Shown here: positions 21,990 through 33,589 of the stretch, piece after piece
Layout of the letters: every line of letters starts with the position of its first letter
How positions within the stretch are numbered: position 1 is the stretch's first letter
DNA from: Endomychus coccineus
Lineage: Eukaryota; Arthropoda; Insecta; Coleoptera; Endomychidae
Assembly (NCBI GenBank): GCA_958510875.1
Contig: OY294067.1
Span: 57,362,039-57,426,038 of the forward strand
Length of the DNA stretch: 64,000 nt
Reading direction: 5' to 3'
Translations under genes and position numbers: made by a program
Notes under the pieces: generated by a model
The model's input: only the letters and a program-made list of their open reading frames with translations
Told to the model about the DNA's origin: nothing
Database searches by the model: none

Positions 21990-22380
21990 TGATTCAAATA
22001 TAACACGATTGGAATAAATTCAAGTGTGAATAACAAAGTTCGGTTAGTTCTTTTATCAATATACCCATATAGGTCACGATCAGATCTCTTCGAAGTCGAC
22101 GTTCCATAAATGTTGTTGCGTTCAGAATGCTAAGCCTTTCTTCGTAACACGGTCTGTGAACGCCAAATGGAATTCGAGTAGCATAGTGTTGTACAGACTC
22201 CAAAGTCTTTGCATCACGTTACCAGTCGATATTCCAAACCGGGCCAGCGAACTCAAGAATGGGGTGTATATATGTGGTATAAAGGTTATAGAAGTGATGA
22301 GGGGGAATTTTGTGAAATGTCTTAGGAAGTAAGTAAGGAGAAGTTTTTGCTCCTGATAAATTTCCCTAAGAGGTTTCATA
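21990..22380 (-). mobile_element. Jockey/CR1-like non-LTR RT, thumb fragment
   Basis: Minus strand: ..FIPHIYTPFL.. then LESVQHYATRIPFGVHRP, YEERLSILNATTFMERRLR and RDLIVTYMGIL. This is the characteristic C-terminal RT segment (S/T-VQRRAT..., YEERL..L....RRLRGDLI) of insect Jockey/CR1-type elements. The two frames differ by a shift near 22200. Confidence 0.65.
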
Positions 22381-22479
22381 TTCGAGCTATTTTGATTTTT
22401 CTAATGATGGTTATGTTATGAAATTTCTGTTGACCGGCTATTTAAAAAATGGAAAAATATTAAAATACCTATTTATTAG

Positions 22480-23510
22480 TAACGATAAAGATAAAAATTC
22501 GTAATAAATGCTCAAAATAATATCCATTCACTTCAAAGGAACGACGACACCGATTTCTTGTCAACTTTCTTGTTCGGATTAGCATGTTATTATTGATTTG
22601 ACCACAAGTTCTCGGTATAAGATTGAAAAAATCTTCCCTAGTAGGAACCAGAGTGGCCTAAAATTTGTCTTCCGAATAACCTCAAGCCAAAAACTCCAGA
22701 GGATTAAGGTCAGGTAATCAAGGAGATCATGCAACTGGACCTCTACCAATCCGTCTTTCACCGAACTTCCTACTTAGCTATTCTCGTATTTTTCTCTCGA
22801 AATGGGCAGAACAGTCATCAGTCATCCAATTGTAACCATGCATTTGTGCTCTCATTTATTTGTATTTTCTCCCACGTGTCTTCGTAATTAGGTTCCCAAA
22901 TTTCTAGAAATGCAGCAGCAGTTACTCTATCTGGTAAAACACATGGTCCATAAATATTGTTTTTGTAAATGCCGAGACGAACATTGACACTGAAGTCTTC
23001 TTGACAATTTCTAGATCTTATACCATGGGTTTTTATTTGCCCATAAACTCAAATTGTGAAAATTAATAACTCAACGTCGAGTAAATGAGCTTAATATGTC
23101 TACAATATTTGCTAGAGGAAGTTTCCATTTCCTGGATGCAAAGCTTTGACTGGTTGTAGACGGTAGGCTCTTTAACATCTCTACGTAGCATTCCCCAAAT
23201 TGTAATGTGAGGTACATTAAGAATGCGGGTAGATCTGCTGAAATTCATGGATCTTACTGCTTCAAATAATCTAAGAATACGTCGTATTCTATCCCTCACG
23301 AAAACGTTATCATTCCTGTTTTGTTCTCTTCTATGATGTGCAGGACCATTTTCCGAAAAAATTAAATGAATTCTTCTAAATACCGATGGAGATGGATGTC
23401 TTGAATTTGGAAAACGTACATGATACTCTGCTGGCTCAGCAACGGAATTTCCGTTACAAAACTCATAAATGAAATGAATATTAAAGGGTATTCTTGCTTG
23501 GTGAATCAAA
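22480..23510 (-). pseudogene. Degenerate IS630/DUF4817-type transposase (element C)
   Basis: On the minus strand 23509-23063 is open and encodes the DUF4817-like N-terminus: FIYEFCNGNSVAEPAEYHVR, FPNSRHPSPSVFRRIHLIF, then a second HTH (..LNVPHITIWGMLRRDVKE). Further down, with many stops, come MTDDCSAHF (D2 region), IGRGPVA, LPDLNPLEF (D3 region) and ..VNGYYFEHLL at ~22490. It is older than elements A and B. Terminal repeats were not found. Confidence 0.75.
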
Positions 23511-23965
23511 AAATCATTATACTAACTTAATGTCTTTACCAAAGAATATTAATAACAAACATTTGTCAACACTGTTGTATATGAAATGTCTGCTAAATCA
23601 TATCATATTTAATGAAGGTATAATTCCATAACATAAGCATGATTAGAAAAATTAAAATAACGGGAATAGGGAACCTCTTTGCGAAATTTATCGAAAATAA
23701 TCTTTCGTACAAAATACATCAAACTTATTAAATTTGTATACAAGAATAATTTCTGTTTATTGGAGGAGCTTAAATACGTACGAAACCCCTTAACTACGCT
23801 ACTATATTTGTCTCTCAAAAAATTTGTCAACTAGTAAAACTAAAGTGGACCAAGTTTGAACTGAAAATTTTCATCTATTCAGAAGATAATGAAGAAAATG
23901 TAATCATTTTTCAAAATTTCAATACTCAGCATCTCGGAGGCGGAATGTTTTAGAGAAAACTTTCT
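23511..23965. other. No gene recognised
   Basis: AT-rich; a 73-codon minus-strand frame lacks recognisable motifs. Confidence 0.35.
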
Positions 23966-24577
23966 CATTTTTTCCACCAGGATCAAAGAACAGCCGAAAC
24001 AGTGGACTTGTCCTCGCCAATCGAAACCGAAAAAAATCAAAGTGGGCTCATCGGCCAACACAGTCATGGCGACAGTTTTTTGGGATGCGTACGATATCGT
24101 CCATGTCGATTACATTGAAAAGGGCAGAATGATCACCGGCGTATATTATGCAGAGCTGTTGGATCGATTTGACCCCGATTTGAAGGGAAAGCGGTTACAT
24201 TTAGCAAATAAAAAAGTGCTTTTCCACCAGGATAACGCACCGAAGCACATGTCAGTAGTCGCAAAATTGTGCTACGAATTGTTTCTTAATCCACCATATT
24301 CTCCAGATTCGCTCCCTGCAATTTATCTATTTTCAAACTTGAGAAAAAGGCTCGGCGGAAAGAGATTTTGCTCCAATGATGAGGTCTCCGCTGAAATAAA
24401 CGCCTATTCTGAAGAATTGTCGAAATCGCATTATTTGGAAGGGATCGAAAAATTAGAAAAACGTTGGACGAAGTGTATCGAGCTACAAGGAGATTATGTT
24501 GAGAAATAAAATGAGTTTTGACCCAATGAATCATTCCTTGTTCCATATTTCAGGGACTTTTCACCTTGCCCTTGTAT
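23966..24577 (+). mobile_element. Mariner transposase fragment, 5' truncated
   Basis: An open frame from 24042 encodes VMATVFWDAYDIVHVDYIEK, TGVYYAELLDRFD, LFHQDNAPKHMS (D2), PPYSPD (D3), YLFSNLRKRLGGKRF and LEKRWTKCIELQGDYVEK then stop. That is the C-terminal two thirds of a mariner transposase. Before 24042 the K..EQSKQW region is present but shifted, and D1 is lost. After the D3 motif the usual L-A-P-S-D spacing is damaged (SPDSLPAIYLF). The sequence after the stop ends TTTTCACCTTGCCCTTGTA, like a mariner 3' terminus. Confidence 0.85.
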
Positions 24578-24659
24578 TACATGCTAGGCGATGTTTTCTG
24601 CCTTGGCCTGCAGACTTAGCTAACACCCAAAGAAACGCTAGTTGGCAGCAGGGTTGACA

Positions 24660-25055
24660 TTTCACGAGTTGCCAGAATTAGATGTATATTGCAGAGACAT
24701 TGAAAGCTTATGTTATTGGGTGGTATGTCATGAAGATGATGTGTTACCTGATGTCTTGTTATGAGGTTAACTGTGGTCTGTCATAACCTGTCTGAGCTGT
24801 GATCAATTCATCAGTTGCCATTCCCCGAATTTTCAGCAATTCCTATTGCACATGATCTTAAACAGCCGGAGACGTGAAGAGACGTCCAATTATACTCTAT
24901 GTCATGACATTGAAAGTTTATTTGGATTGACACGGATATGCATGTTATGGGATGGTCTGTCAAGAACATTATGTGACAGTTAATGTATGAGCTGACTATC
25001 TATCATGTAAACGTTGTCTGAGGTCTTATCATGGTTGTGTCTGTGGTCTGACATG
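24660..25055 (+). repeat. Dispersed repeat, two copies (third inverted at 35955-36095)
   Basis: Copy one around 24690-24800 and copy two at 24893-25050 share GACATTGAAAG(C/T)TTAT and GTTAT(T/G)GG(G/A)TGGT(A/C)TGTCA. The reverse complement of 35955-36095 matches the second copy closely (TTTATTTGAATTGACAGGGA, TGTTATGGAATGGTCTGTCA). No coding content. Confidence 0.6.
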
Positions 25056-25133
25056 GATAGTCTAGGCTGTTTGTGCCTTCAATCTATGGGTTAACTATCA
25101 AGTAAACAATCGATGGTGACCGTTAGTTTGTGA

Positions 25134-25706
25134 CACGGTCGTACATATAGGTCTGGGAACTCGAGGCTGTTTCCTATGTGAGAAGTGACTCCGCTGAGCG
25201 TCAACTGTCGCGTAGTACCAAAAAGGGTGGCGCAGTAGTCGAAGAGTGTTCTGTGACAACTGTCATTCTTGACTTGTAAACACAAGCAAAACGGGGTACA
25301 AAAGTGTAAAACAAGAAACTTCTGTTTTTAAAGTGCCGAAAGATGCCGAAATCCGAAAAAAATGGATGCTTGCGATTCCGGATAGAAATCGTTTTAACGA
25401 GGTCTTTTATGGAGTTATTTTCAAGGTGAGTAACACATTTTGACAAGAGTAACAGTTCTATTCCTCTCTCTAATCAGAATAGTGAATATTGCGTTACGAG
25501 AAAAGTTATTTTACTTAAAATGTGCGGTTATTATCTATCAATCTTTGTATTGTGGAGCTTGAAATTTGAACGATATGACGCCTAATCCTGACATCAAACT
25601 TCGATCCAAGCGCTAGCTAGTGGCTGAGCGAGGGACTACGAGTTTGACGACGCGTAAGAGACTCATGTCAAACATACGAGTTCCCAGACCTTTATGTACG
25701 ACCGTG
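25134..25706 (+). mobile_element. P-element-like non-autonomous transposon with THAP remnant
   Basis: 573 bp. The ~30-bp terminal inverted repeats begin CACGGTCGTACATA and end GGTCTGGGAACTCG, with one mismatch between arms. They are flanked by 8-bp direct repeats GTTTGTGA (25126-25133) and GTTTATGA (25707-25714). An 8-bp duplication with ~31-bp inverted repeats is the P-superfamily signature, and the interior encodes a THAP-domain fragment, as P transposases do. It lies in the receptor intron between 21736 and 26211. Confidence 0.8.
25255..25432 (+). pseudogene. THAP-domain exon remnant
   Basis: Plus-strand frame TGYKSVKQETSVFKVPKDAE followed by IRKKWMLAIPDRNRF..VIFK, then GTGAGT, which looks like a splice donor at ~25433. 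The SVF.VPKD...RKKW..AIP pattern is the core of the THAP zinc-finger DNA-binding domain. A stop lies upstream in the place of the first cysteine pair, and the later C..H pair would be in another exon that is absent. This is the DNA-binding exon of a P-type transposase. Confidence 0.65.
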
Positions 25707-26210
25707 GTTTATGATAATCATATTGATACTACAATACTTATTACTTTGTTTTTCTCACTTATAATATAGAAACACTAACGTGACAATAGTTCCGAACACT
25801 AGAGCCGCATCTTTAAAATACATTTGCATCGTTTTCAAGATAACACTCGACACTGTATTTGATGAAGATGACGTGTAAAATGCTCTAATATTAAACATAA
25901 AATAAAGCAACTCCGGGGATGAGAAAGATTGGTTTGGATAGTTACGTACAGTGATGATCTCAATGAGGTGAATGACGGAAGATAGGGAACAAAAACATTG
26001 ATCTTTAAACGTACTCTATTTCAGAACAAAATTGACTGGTCGAAAGAAGCATACATTTCTTAATAGTTGATACCTCACTTGAAATTTGCATTTAATTTAG
26101 TTTCTGATATGTGTAAGAATCGAAAATACAACAGCTTTCCTATCTCTAAACGTCTCGGGAGTGTTGCATCCAAGAAGATGTATGGTAAATACTATTCTGA
26201 AATCACTTAC

Positions 26211-26320
26211 TTGTTATAAAGGACGATATCGGGTCTCCAGATGTGGTCGGAAGGTACGTGCAACATTTCCACTCCACCGTATTCCTTGGGGTCCCACTTG
26301 AGCTTATAGTCATACCATGA
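26211..26320 (-). CDS. Nicotinic acetylcholine receptor subunit, 110-bp exon (loop A region)
   Basis: Minus-strand exon of 110 bp between acceptor ..GTTTCAG and donor GTAAGT. It opens with [16 protein letters not shown] and ends [16 protein letters not shown] plus two bases (AA) of a split codon. The WxDYKLxWxPxEYGG motif and the loop-[11 protein letters not shown] motif are diagnostic for nicotinic receptor ligand-binding domains. The split codon is completed by the first base (C) of exon 21556-21736 to give Asn. The reading frame is open throughout with no damage. Large intron insertions on both sides consist of transposon remnants. Confidence 0.95.
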
Positions 26321-27650
26321 CTGAAACATACTAGTATTTACCTTAAATGTAAATTCGCTGCGGAAAATACTTAAGCAGTATGTACTACAAGAGGTAATTG
26401 CGTTTCAATGAACATCATAATGAAGTCTACCACTACATATTAAATATTCATGTTGCAGTAATGAATACTTTACATTCAGGTGAATCATTGAACAGTTTTC
26501 AGCTTTATAAATAATATAAGTAAATTTCAATGAAAGCTAACGTTTATCCTTCGTTGAATGGTGAAATGTTGTTACATACAAATCTAAATCATAACTAAAT
26601 AGTGTTGTTGCTTGGAGAATAGATAAACAGTGTAGGTGTCAAAGTAACTCTTCGCAAATCATTTGATTTGGTTACTGATTTTTAATTCTTCCACATTCTA
26701 TAGGACATTCTTCGAATTAGTGTAAAGGTAATAATATAAATTATTTATTTCATTATTTTTAGATAACTATGTGATATTTAAATTAATAATGTTTTCAAGA
26801 AAATGTGAGGGTGAGCAACACTTTTTCGCCTCTATTATAATGAAAAGAATAACTATAGAAAAAATCTGAATAAAGGCTTCTAAATAGGATTGTCCAAGGT
26901 CCATTTTAAGCCAAATTTGCATATTCCTCATATTTTTCCCATATTTGGACACTGAAGTAATGACGCCATCGAAATTTTTTCCCGGAAACATATCTATATT
27001 TGGGCATACTTCAAAAGATCTAAGCTTTTGAAGAAATGTCGTTCTTCCGTTAGAAAATTATGAGCAAATTTGTGAAAAAAAGTATTATCAAAGATTCGTA
27101 ATCATCACGATTTAAACAAGTAGCTTTGGAAAGTAATAGCAAAGTCACATTTGTCAATAATTAAATTAATAGTTAATTTTGAAAAATTTTTACACACAAA
27201 GTAAGAGTCGACATGTTATCAATTTCTGGGGAATCTCAAAAGAACCCTAGACTAGCAGTTCAGTTATATAACCCGAACGTATTACTCCAGGCTTAAAAAT
27301 ATTTTCAAGATTGGAACACAATTTCCGTGCCAATAATTAGTCATTTTCTACTGCATAGGGAAGAAACATTGTTATAAAGGTCAATTCTGTTGTAAATTTT
27401 TTGCAATATCCCAGGAAACTCGATTCGGCGAGCCTGTCGTGAGTTGAATTTAGGTATATAGTTCGGTACAAAAATTTTATCACGATTATAAACTTCAGAA
27501 CATAAAATACTTGTCAGTTCAATATCAAAGAATTAATTATGTTGCCCAAGTGATAAAAATTTAGAGATCAATGACAATCGGTGTTTTCAGCAGGTGTTGT
27601 GAGCGAACAAAAGCCGTTTTGTTAGTAACGGTGAGCCCAATAAAAAAAAT
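26321..27650. other. Receptor intron sequence, nothing recognised
   Basis: AT-rich intron DNA between the 110-bp exon and a retrotransposon fragment. No family or motif identified. Confidence 0.4.
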
Positions 27651-27659
27651 TACATTTTT

Positions 27660-28330
27660 GAGGTACTGAAAATCCACATTTTGTCAAACCAAGGACGCTT
27701 CCAAACTTGTCCCACAATCCCTAATATGATGATATCAGGTACAACTATTCATATAAAGTCTTCCATAACAATGCTCGCGATCATCATCAACAGCACCCTC
27801 TCATCAGACTATAATTTGAGGTCCATTGCGGAAGCCGTTTCACAAAAACTTGTTTCTCTATTCAGCAGCTCCTCATAATGTACAAAGCACGGATTCAACC
27901 TGTCTACTGTTCACATGTTTGGAGATCGACTCCCAAACTTATGCTGAAGCTTCTGGATTATATCCAGAAAAAAGCTATTGATCGATGATCTCACATTCAT
28001 TGATCTCTCTAGAACATCGTAGAAAGGTGGGAGATCTCTCCCTTCTCTATAGATATTTCCATATTCGGTGTTCATCAGAAATCTCGTCTATTCTCCCACC
28101 ACGAGAAATTGCAGATAGGTGGACTAGACGATCTCCAACTAGTCACCCCTTCACTGTCAAGCTCGAGACCTGCCAGTTTCATTTCTTCCTACCAGACTTC
28201 ATTTTTTCATCGAACACTCAAGTTGTGGAACTTTCAACTTGGTGAGCTCTTTCCTCATGCCTATAACCTCCAAACTTCCGAAAAAAAATACAAAACCCAT
28301 CTCCTCTCCCTACATTTTCTTCGAACATTA
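27660..28330 (+). mobile_element. Jockey/CR1-like family X fragment
   Basis: Plus strand: TIPNMMISGTTIHIKSSITM.., then ..RIQPVYCSHVW.STPKLMLKLL, LISLEHRRKVGDLSLLYRYF and ..TFFHRTLKLWNFQLGELFPH, the usual C-terminus (..R..KLWN.LP...FP). It is the most complete C-terminal copy of this family in the window. Frameshifts near 27890 and 28150. Confidence 0.75.
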
Positions 28331-28436
28331 TAGAGTTTCCTCAAGTGTAATCAAAGTATATAAAAAATTCCAAACTTGTCTGGAACAGCTTTGAAACCTC
28401 ACAAGAGATGAGCAGTCAAAATATAATGTCTTTAAC

Positions 28437-28985
28437 CTAGGTACCAGGCCACACACTAGCTCGAGAAGTAACTAATTGGCCCAGGACCATTCTGTGATAT
28501 AGCAAAAGCACAGCGTAAATCATGACAGTACTCGAATGAAAAATCAAGGTCGACAATGGTGAAACAAGGCACCGGGTATGAAGCAGGCTAAAGAGTTTAT
28601 CAAAGATCCATCGCCAAAATTTACGGAGCACCTACCAACTCAGAATAGGAGATCAACTGGAATTATGGTTGGGCTCCTGATAGGGCATTGTAGACTCAAC
28701 AAACACATGAACAACATCGGACTGGCAGATACAACTATATGTAGGTTCTGGCAAGAAGAGGAGGAAACCTTAGCTCAGATAATGTACTACTTCGAAGGTC
28801 TAAAAAGGCTAAGGTTTCCAACGATAAGAAAGGAGGAACCACAACCCTCCCAATATATGGGAGTCCTAAGATCTGGCCTGTGGAGTCTAGTAAAAAAGAC
28901 AAGGAACTCTAACATAACACGATAGATCCGCAAATGTCGCAGTGGACACGCTCCCAGCCCATAAGCCCCATACAAATCTTCAATT
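28437..28985 (+). mobile_element. R1/I-type non-LTR retrotransposon, RNase H C-terminus
   Basis: Plus strand frame 28578-28925: MKQAKEFIKDPSPKF, then GLLIGHCRLNKHMNNIGL, ICRFWQEEEETLAQIMYYFE and GLWSLVKKTR. The TGHxxLNxH..GL..C..C..EET pattern is the RNase H tail. In this copy the first Cys of the knuckle is kept and the second is Trp. It is the same family as 33590-34800. Confidence 0.75.
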
Positions 28986-28989
28986 TACA

Positions 28990-31900
28990 AAGGTTGGTGT
29001 AGTATCAATAATGGGCATTTGATTGGTCTATAATTTTACGAAGAGGTTTGTTTTAAAAGCAGGTTGTATGGTAATGTTTCGAAAATCTGCAGGAGATGTC
29101 AGCTTTTGACATCAACGCATTCGAAAATCGAAGCTCTGATGGGCCATAGCTTTTGAGGAGCCCAAAATGAACTGAAAATCGAATGAAAAATCAACGTCCA
29201 AAATCCTAATAATGAGGCTCGAATGTGAGCCACCCTGCACATAAGATTCCATAAGCAATAATTCGTAGGAACTGAAAAGAGCGACTGGAATACGAAGGAA
29301 GTTTTTTAATCAAATGGAACCAGGATGCGATATGTAAAAGCTGGTGCATTGAGGATGAAATTGTTAAAGTATAGGTTCAGAGAAATGAGGACGGGACATA
29401 AAAAGACAGAAAAGAGATTTCCAGATTTTTTAAGATTCAACATTACGAAATAAATATGGTTGAAAATAATAGTGCACATCGTGGTGTAAAGTGTTTCATT
29501 ACTGTTGTATTAACGAGCCCTTCTCTGATTTACTTCGTTTACTAAAGGCTAATTTTTTTTATTTTATCAAATTCATTCTTATATATCATTTGACTTGTTT
29601 AACTAATATCAATAGATATATGTGATACTCACTCTTCTGTGGTTGAGACACTAACACCTTAATGAAGCACTGTGTGATTGAGGGTAACTTATAGATTACG
29701 CTAAATAGTGAAAATCTCAATCAAAACAAATATTAAATATTCAATGATAATAAAGAAATAAAAATATAAAAATTAATTAAAAGTTAAAAGATTAAGTATA
29801 ACTAAAGTATCAATCGAGAAAGTATGTTAAATTTAGAAAACAATTATTCAATCCTTAATTTCAAATCAAATTTATTAGAACCTAAATATGGAATGAAAAC
29901 TTATTTAACGCCCGGATGTACTAGGATAAAGAGTTAAGCAAAACTATCATGATTTAATTATTCAAGGAATTCTAAGTCTTGTTAATTAAGGAATATGACT
30001 TGATACTGAATGAACATCACAACGCAAGCTTAACTAGAAAACTTGGAATGTTTTCTAAAATATGATTTGAGTGATTCGGGAAATAATCAAAGCAAGATTT
30101 AACTCAAGAAGTTAGAATATAATTGACTTCAGTGTGGTGAGTTTGGTTTTTATAATCTTGGATAACCACTCCTATTTTAGTAATATGTTTGGGGGTAGTA
30201 ACTATTACCCAATAAGAGAGAGACTTGCTCCAGTTTAGTGAGCTAAACATAAAATAACTGTTCTCTTTTTGTTGACAGGGACCTCAATTGTATGACCTTA
30301 TTAAGACTTCCTTGAATTCAGGTATGAATGGAAATTATATCAACGTAATATTCCAATTACATATTTAATAAGAAACGACTGCGTCCTGCACGTCTTATAT
30401 TATGGTAACGTGAATAGATTGTAGCTTCAAAGGAAAAGACAGAGTAAAAAACCTTTGTTTATACCATAGGAAGAGATCAACATGCTGCTACGAATTAGAT
30501 CACAAAAATATGTCTTAACTACCAATATACTGTAAAGCACTTGTTTCCTTTAGAACCATTTCTGTTAACTTCGTAATTTATGATTTCCTATTGAAACTGT
30601 AAGGAACCTTTTCGAATATGTCGATATTTTACACATTATAATGACCCTTCCTTGACAAAGATTCAGAAACTACACATCTTATTTCCACCCCACAGATTTA
30701 AAGAACAAACTATTATTAATTTATGATGGAACGGTCGTACTAAGAAATGAACTCATGTACTTGACTTGTTCGTAATAAAAGGCAACAAAGAATATCCTAT
30801 TTCAATTTACGATCATGGGTGTTCTTACAACCAGCTTGAATTTTTGCAACATATTTGTTTATTTCCTGATTTTAATCTTGGAAATGTTTTTAGTTCGTGT
30901 AAATAAAAGTCAATTTCGGATGTTAACACTAACTATATTACTTAAAATTACAACAGATTGAACGAAATGGAGCAGAGATTTAATGCGTGTTGTCCCAAAG
31001 AAGGGTTGGTTTGCACTGCCATTCTGATATTTGTTAGTATTGCAGAATATTTACAAAGGAATTGTTCATAACTTTACCGTCGGTAGGGTAAAGATACGCC
31101 TGTACCGTTACAGTAATATAATAATAAAAAAGGGAAACAAATAGTTCGCAGCCCCTCATTTACAATGTTGAACAGAATGCGAAACTGACAATGATAATTT
31201 ACTTAGTAAGCTTAACTATTCGTTTGTATATTTTCATGTAACTGAACAATGTTTGATTTCTGATTGACTTCTAATTGATAACTAATAAGGCAGCTTTGCT
31301 GTACTGTCGAGAGATAAGATAGTTGACTAGACGCGTAGCTTTTGAACATCTTCCCAACCGGTTCCACCGTCTCAATTCAAAAATGTTCAAATGAGTTATT
31401 CATTCCAATCATTTTTTTCGTTCATCAGAAGTACCTCATGAATTAACAATCCATCTATGATGGTTATGAATGCCAATAGTATCATAATAGTAGAATATCT
31501 AGTATAAAGTACTAGTTTTAGATGTTAATTCTGATTCACATTAGTTTTTCATGAATATTAACAAAGGACAATAACAATAATTAACCCACAATATCGGTGC
31601 TAGTTATTCGCTTTAATGATACAGAATCCGGTGTTCTCGAAACTCCAGCCCTTCCTGTTTATAATAAACGATCATAACTAGCGTTTTTCCATGTATATGC
31701 AGTCTCAACAGACGGTATTACTCAACACCATTGAGTCTCGTGAACTGAATAAATTGGTACGAACGAGAAAGTTCGAGTGTTTATACTGAATTTTCCATTG
31801 TTTGCGAGTTTATTTCTAGCAAAAAAGTGAAAGTCCTCGTAATGGAATTCAGTGGGATGTCGACTGAGAATAATACAAAAAGGAAATGAGAGAGACGTAT

Positions 31901-32460
31901 TTAGGTCTGAACTTGTGTCAGCGAAATGCCGATGAAAATTGTAATTTCCGTCATATTACTAATTTTCATAAAAGGAATTGAGAAATGTATACTTTCCAAC
32001 GGATGATCCAGATATTAATAACTGTTTCACTTCCGGTTTACAGGCTATATTACATGGACACAACAATTCGAAATAATATTTAGATTTTCATTATGGCGAC
32101 GCTAATTCATTTGAAATTCCAGTAATGTATGATTATTGAATAATCAATGTGGATCAATATTGATTGAATGGAACACTCCTAATTTGTTTTTATATCACTT
32201 ACATTATATAACACTACTGTGACTATAGTTTGGAACGATTCAAAAAGTATGAAGTAAGGGATCTTAAGTTATTTATAGTCAAATTAAGATGAAACCAAAA
32301 AAAGGGATGCAGTTAGAATATGGGGAAATACAAGAACGCAATTAAATATGTACTTGGAATACGTGATTTGAAAAATTATAATGCGGGGATATGACAAATA
32401 CAGGTAAGTAGATTACGGGAAAATATGTCATCAAGACATCGAAAAGCATGCTGTGATTCA
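28990..32460. other. Receptor intron sequence, no gene recognised
   Basis: A 3.5-kb AT-rich stretch with no open frame of note, no inverted repeats seen by eye and no known element family. Confidence 0.45.
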
Positions 32461-32462
32461 GA

Positions 32463-33560
32463 TGTAATTGATCACATAGTATGTTATCATCGTTATTAAT
32501 AATACCTATAGATAGATTGTATGGAGATTGTGAGCTAGAAGCCTCATCATCATCATCATCATCATCATCAAATGAGGGTGGGAGGCTAAGCTCCCTGATG
32601 CACTTAGGCCACTTAGTTGGGCCCATTGTGCGCCCCGTAGTTAGAAAGCTGTTCTATTCTAGCAGGTTTGTGGCCCGCCAGAAACCCAGAATATTGCCAG
32701 TGCTGGTTTCCATAAGTTCTTCTGGGAGCAGTTTTAATTCTCCTAAATGTCGGTGCCTGAGGGATGCTAATGCTGGACATTCCAACAGGATGTGAGAGGC
32801 AGTTTCTTCCACCTCTTTGCATTTCCTACATATTGGGTCATCTGCGATACCCATAGTGTGGAGATGTTTGTTAAGACGACAGTGACCGGTTAGGATTCCA
32901 GTCATCTCTCGGATGTCCCTTCTGTTCAGAGAAAGGAGTTTCTTTGAGAGCCTAGGCACAGATGATGAAGAGCTTGGCCTGCCTCATGCGTGGTGATTTT
33001 TGCCACAGTTTAGACCACTCTTTATCCAGTTGGTCCAAAAGGGCGAGGCCACTTACGCAGTTTCATAAAGCGACCATTGACTCCGGCCCGATAGGGACGC
33101 TAGACGACCCTCGCCTGGCCAGAGAGTCGGCCATTTCGTTCCCCACAACTCCGCTGTGTCCGGGGACCCAGATGAGTTGAACTTTATTCCTCCTAGCTAG
33201 TTCAGCCAGTGTATCCCTGCATCCTTAGACGAGCCTTGATGTGACTCTGGGTGGTTTGAGAGCTCCCAGAGCCGACCGGTTGTCTGTGCAAATATATATG
33301 AGCTTATTTACACAGTTTCTTCGCAGGTTTTCCATGGCACAAGTCAGTATTGCGTAGACCTCCGCCTGAACAACCGTGCAGTAAGCGCCTAGAGTCACTG
33401 AGATAGTGATCATTGGCCTTTTTAGGTACACTCCCGCCCCAGAAGCCTGACCTACCTTGGACCCATCTGTGAACCATACGAGCCCGTGTAATTGATCACA
33501 TAGTATGTTATTATTGTTATTAATAATACCTATAGATAGATTGTATGGGGATTGTGAACT
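32463..33560 (-). mobile_element. 5'-truncated R1/I-type retrotransposon with 74-bp target-site duplication
   Basis: The insert (32537-33486, minus strand) reads a full RNase H domain: WFTDGSKVGQASGAGVYL, VQAEVYAILTCAMENLRRNC, YICTDNRSALGALK, VQLIWVPGHSGVVGNEMADS, then TGILTGHCRLNKHLHTMGIA and CRKCKEVEETASHILLECPA. The catalytic D-E-D-D pattern is present. It ends in a (TGA)n tail (plus-strand TCATCATCATC.. from 32546), as expected at the 3' end. Identical-length 74-bp direct repeats flank it: 32463-32536 and 33487-33560, four transitions apart. Confidence 0.85.
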
Positions 33561-33589
33561 GCGACCCTCACCACCGTGACCTTTGCAGA

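Noticed and set aside
32342..32626. Frame with an Asp run and the matching Ser run on the other strand
   Set aside because: The runs are translations of the (TCA)n retrotransposon tail.
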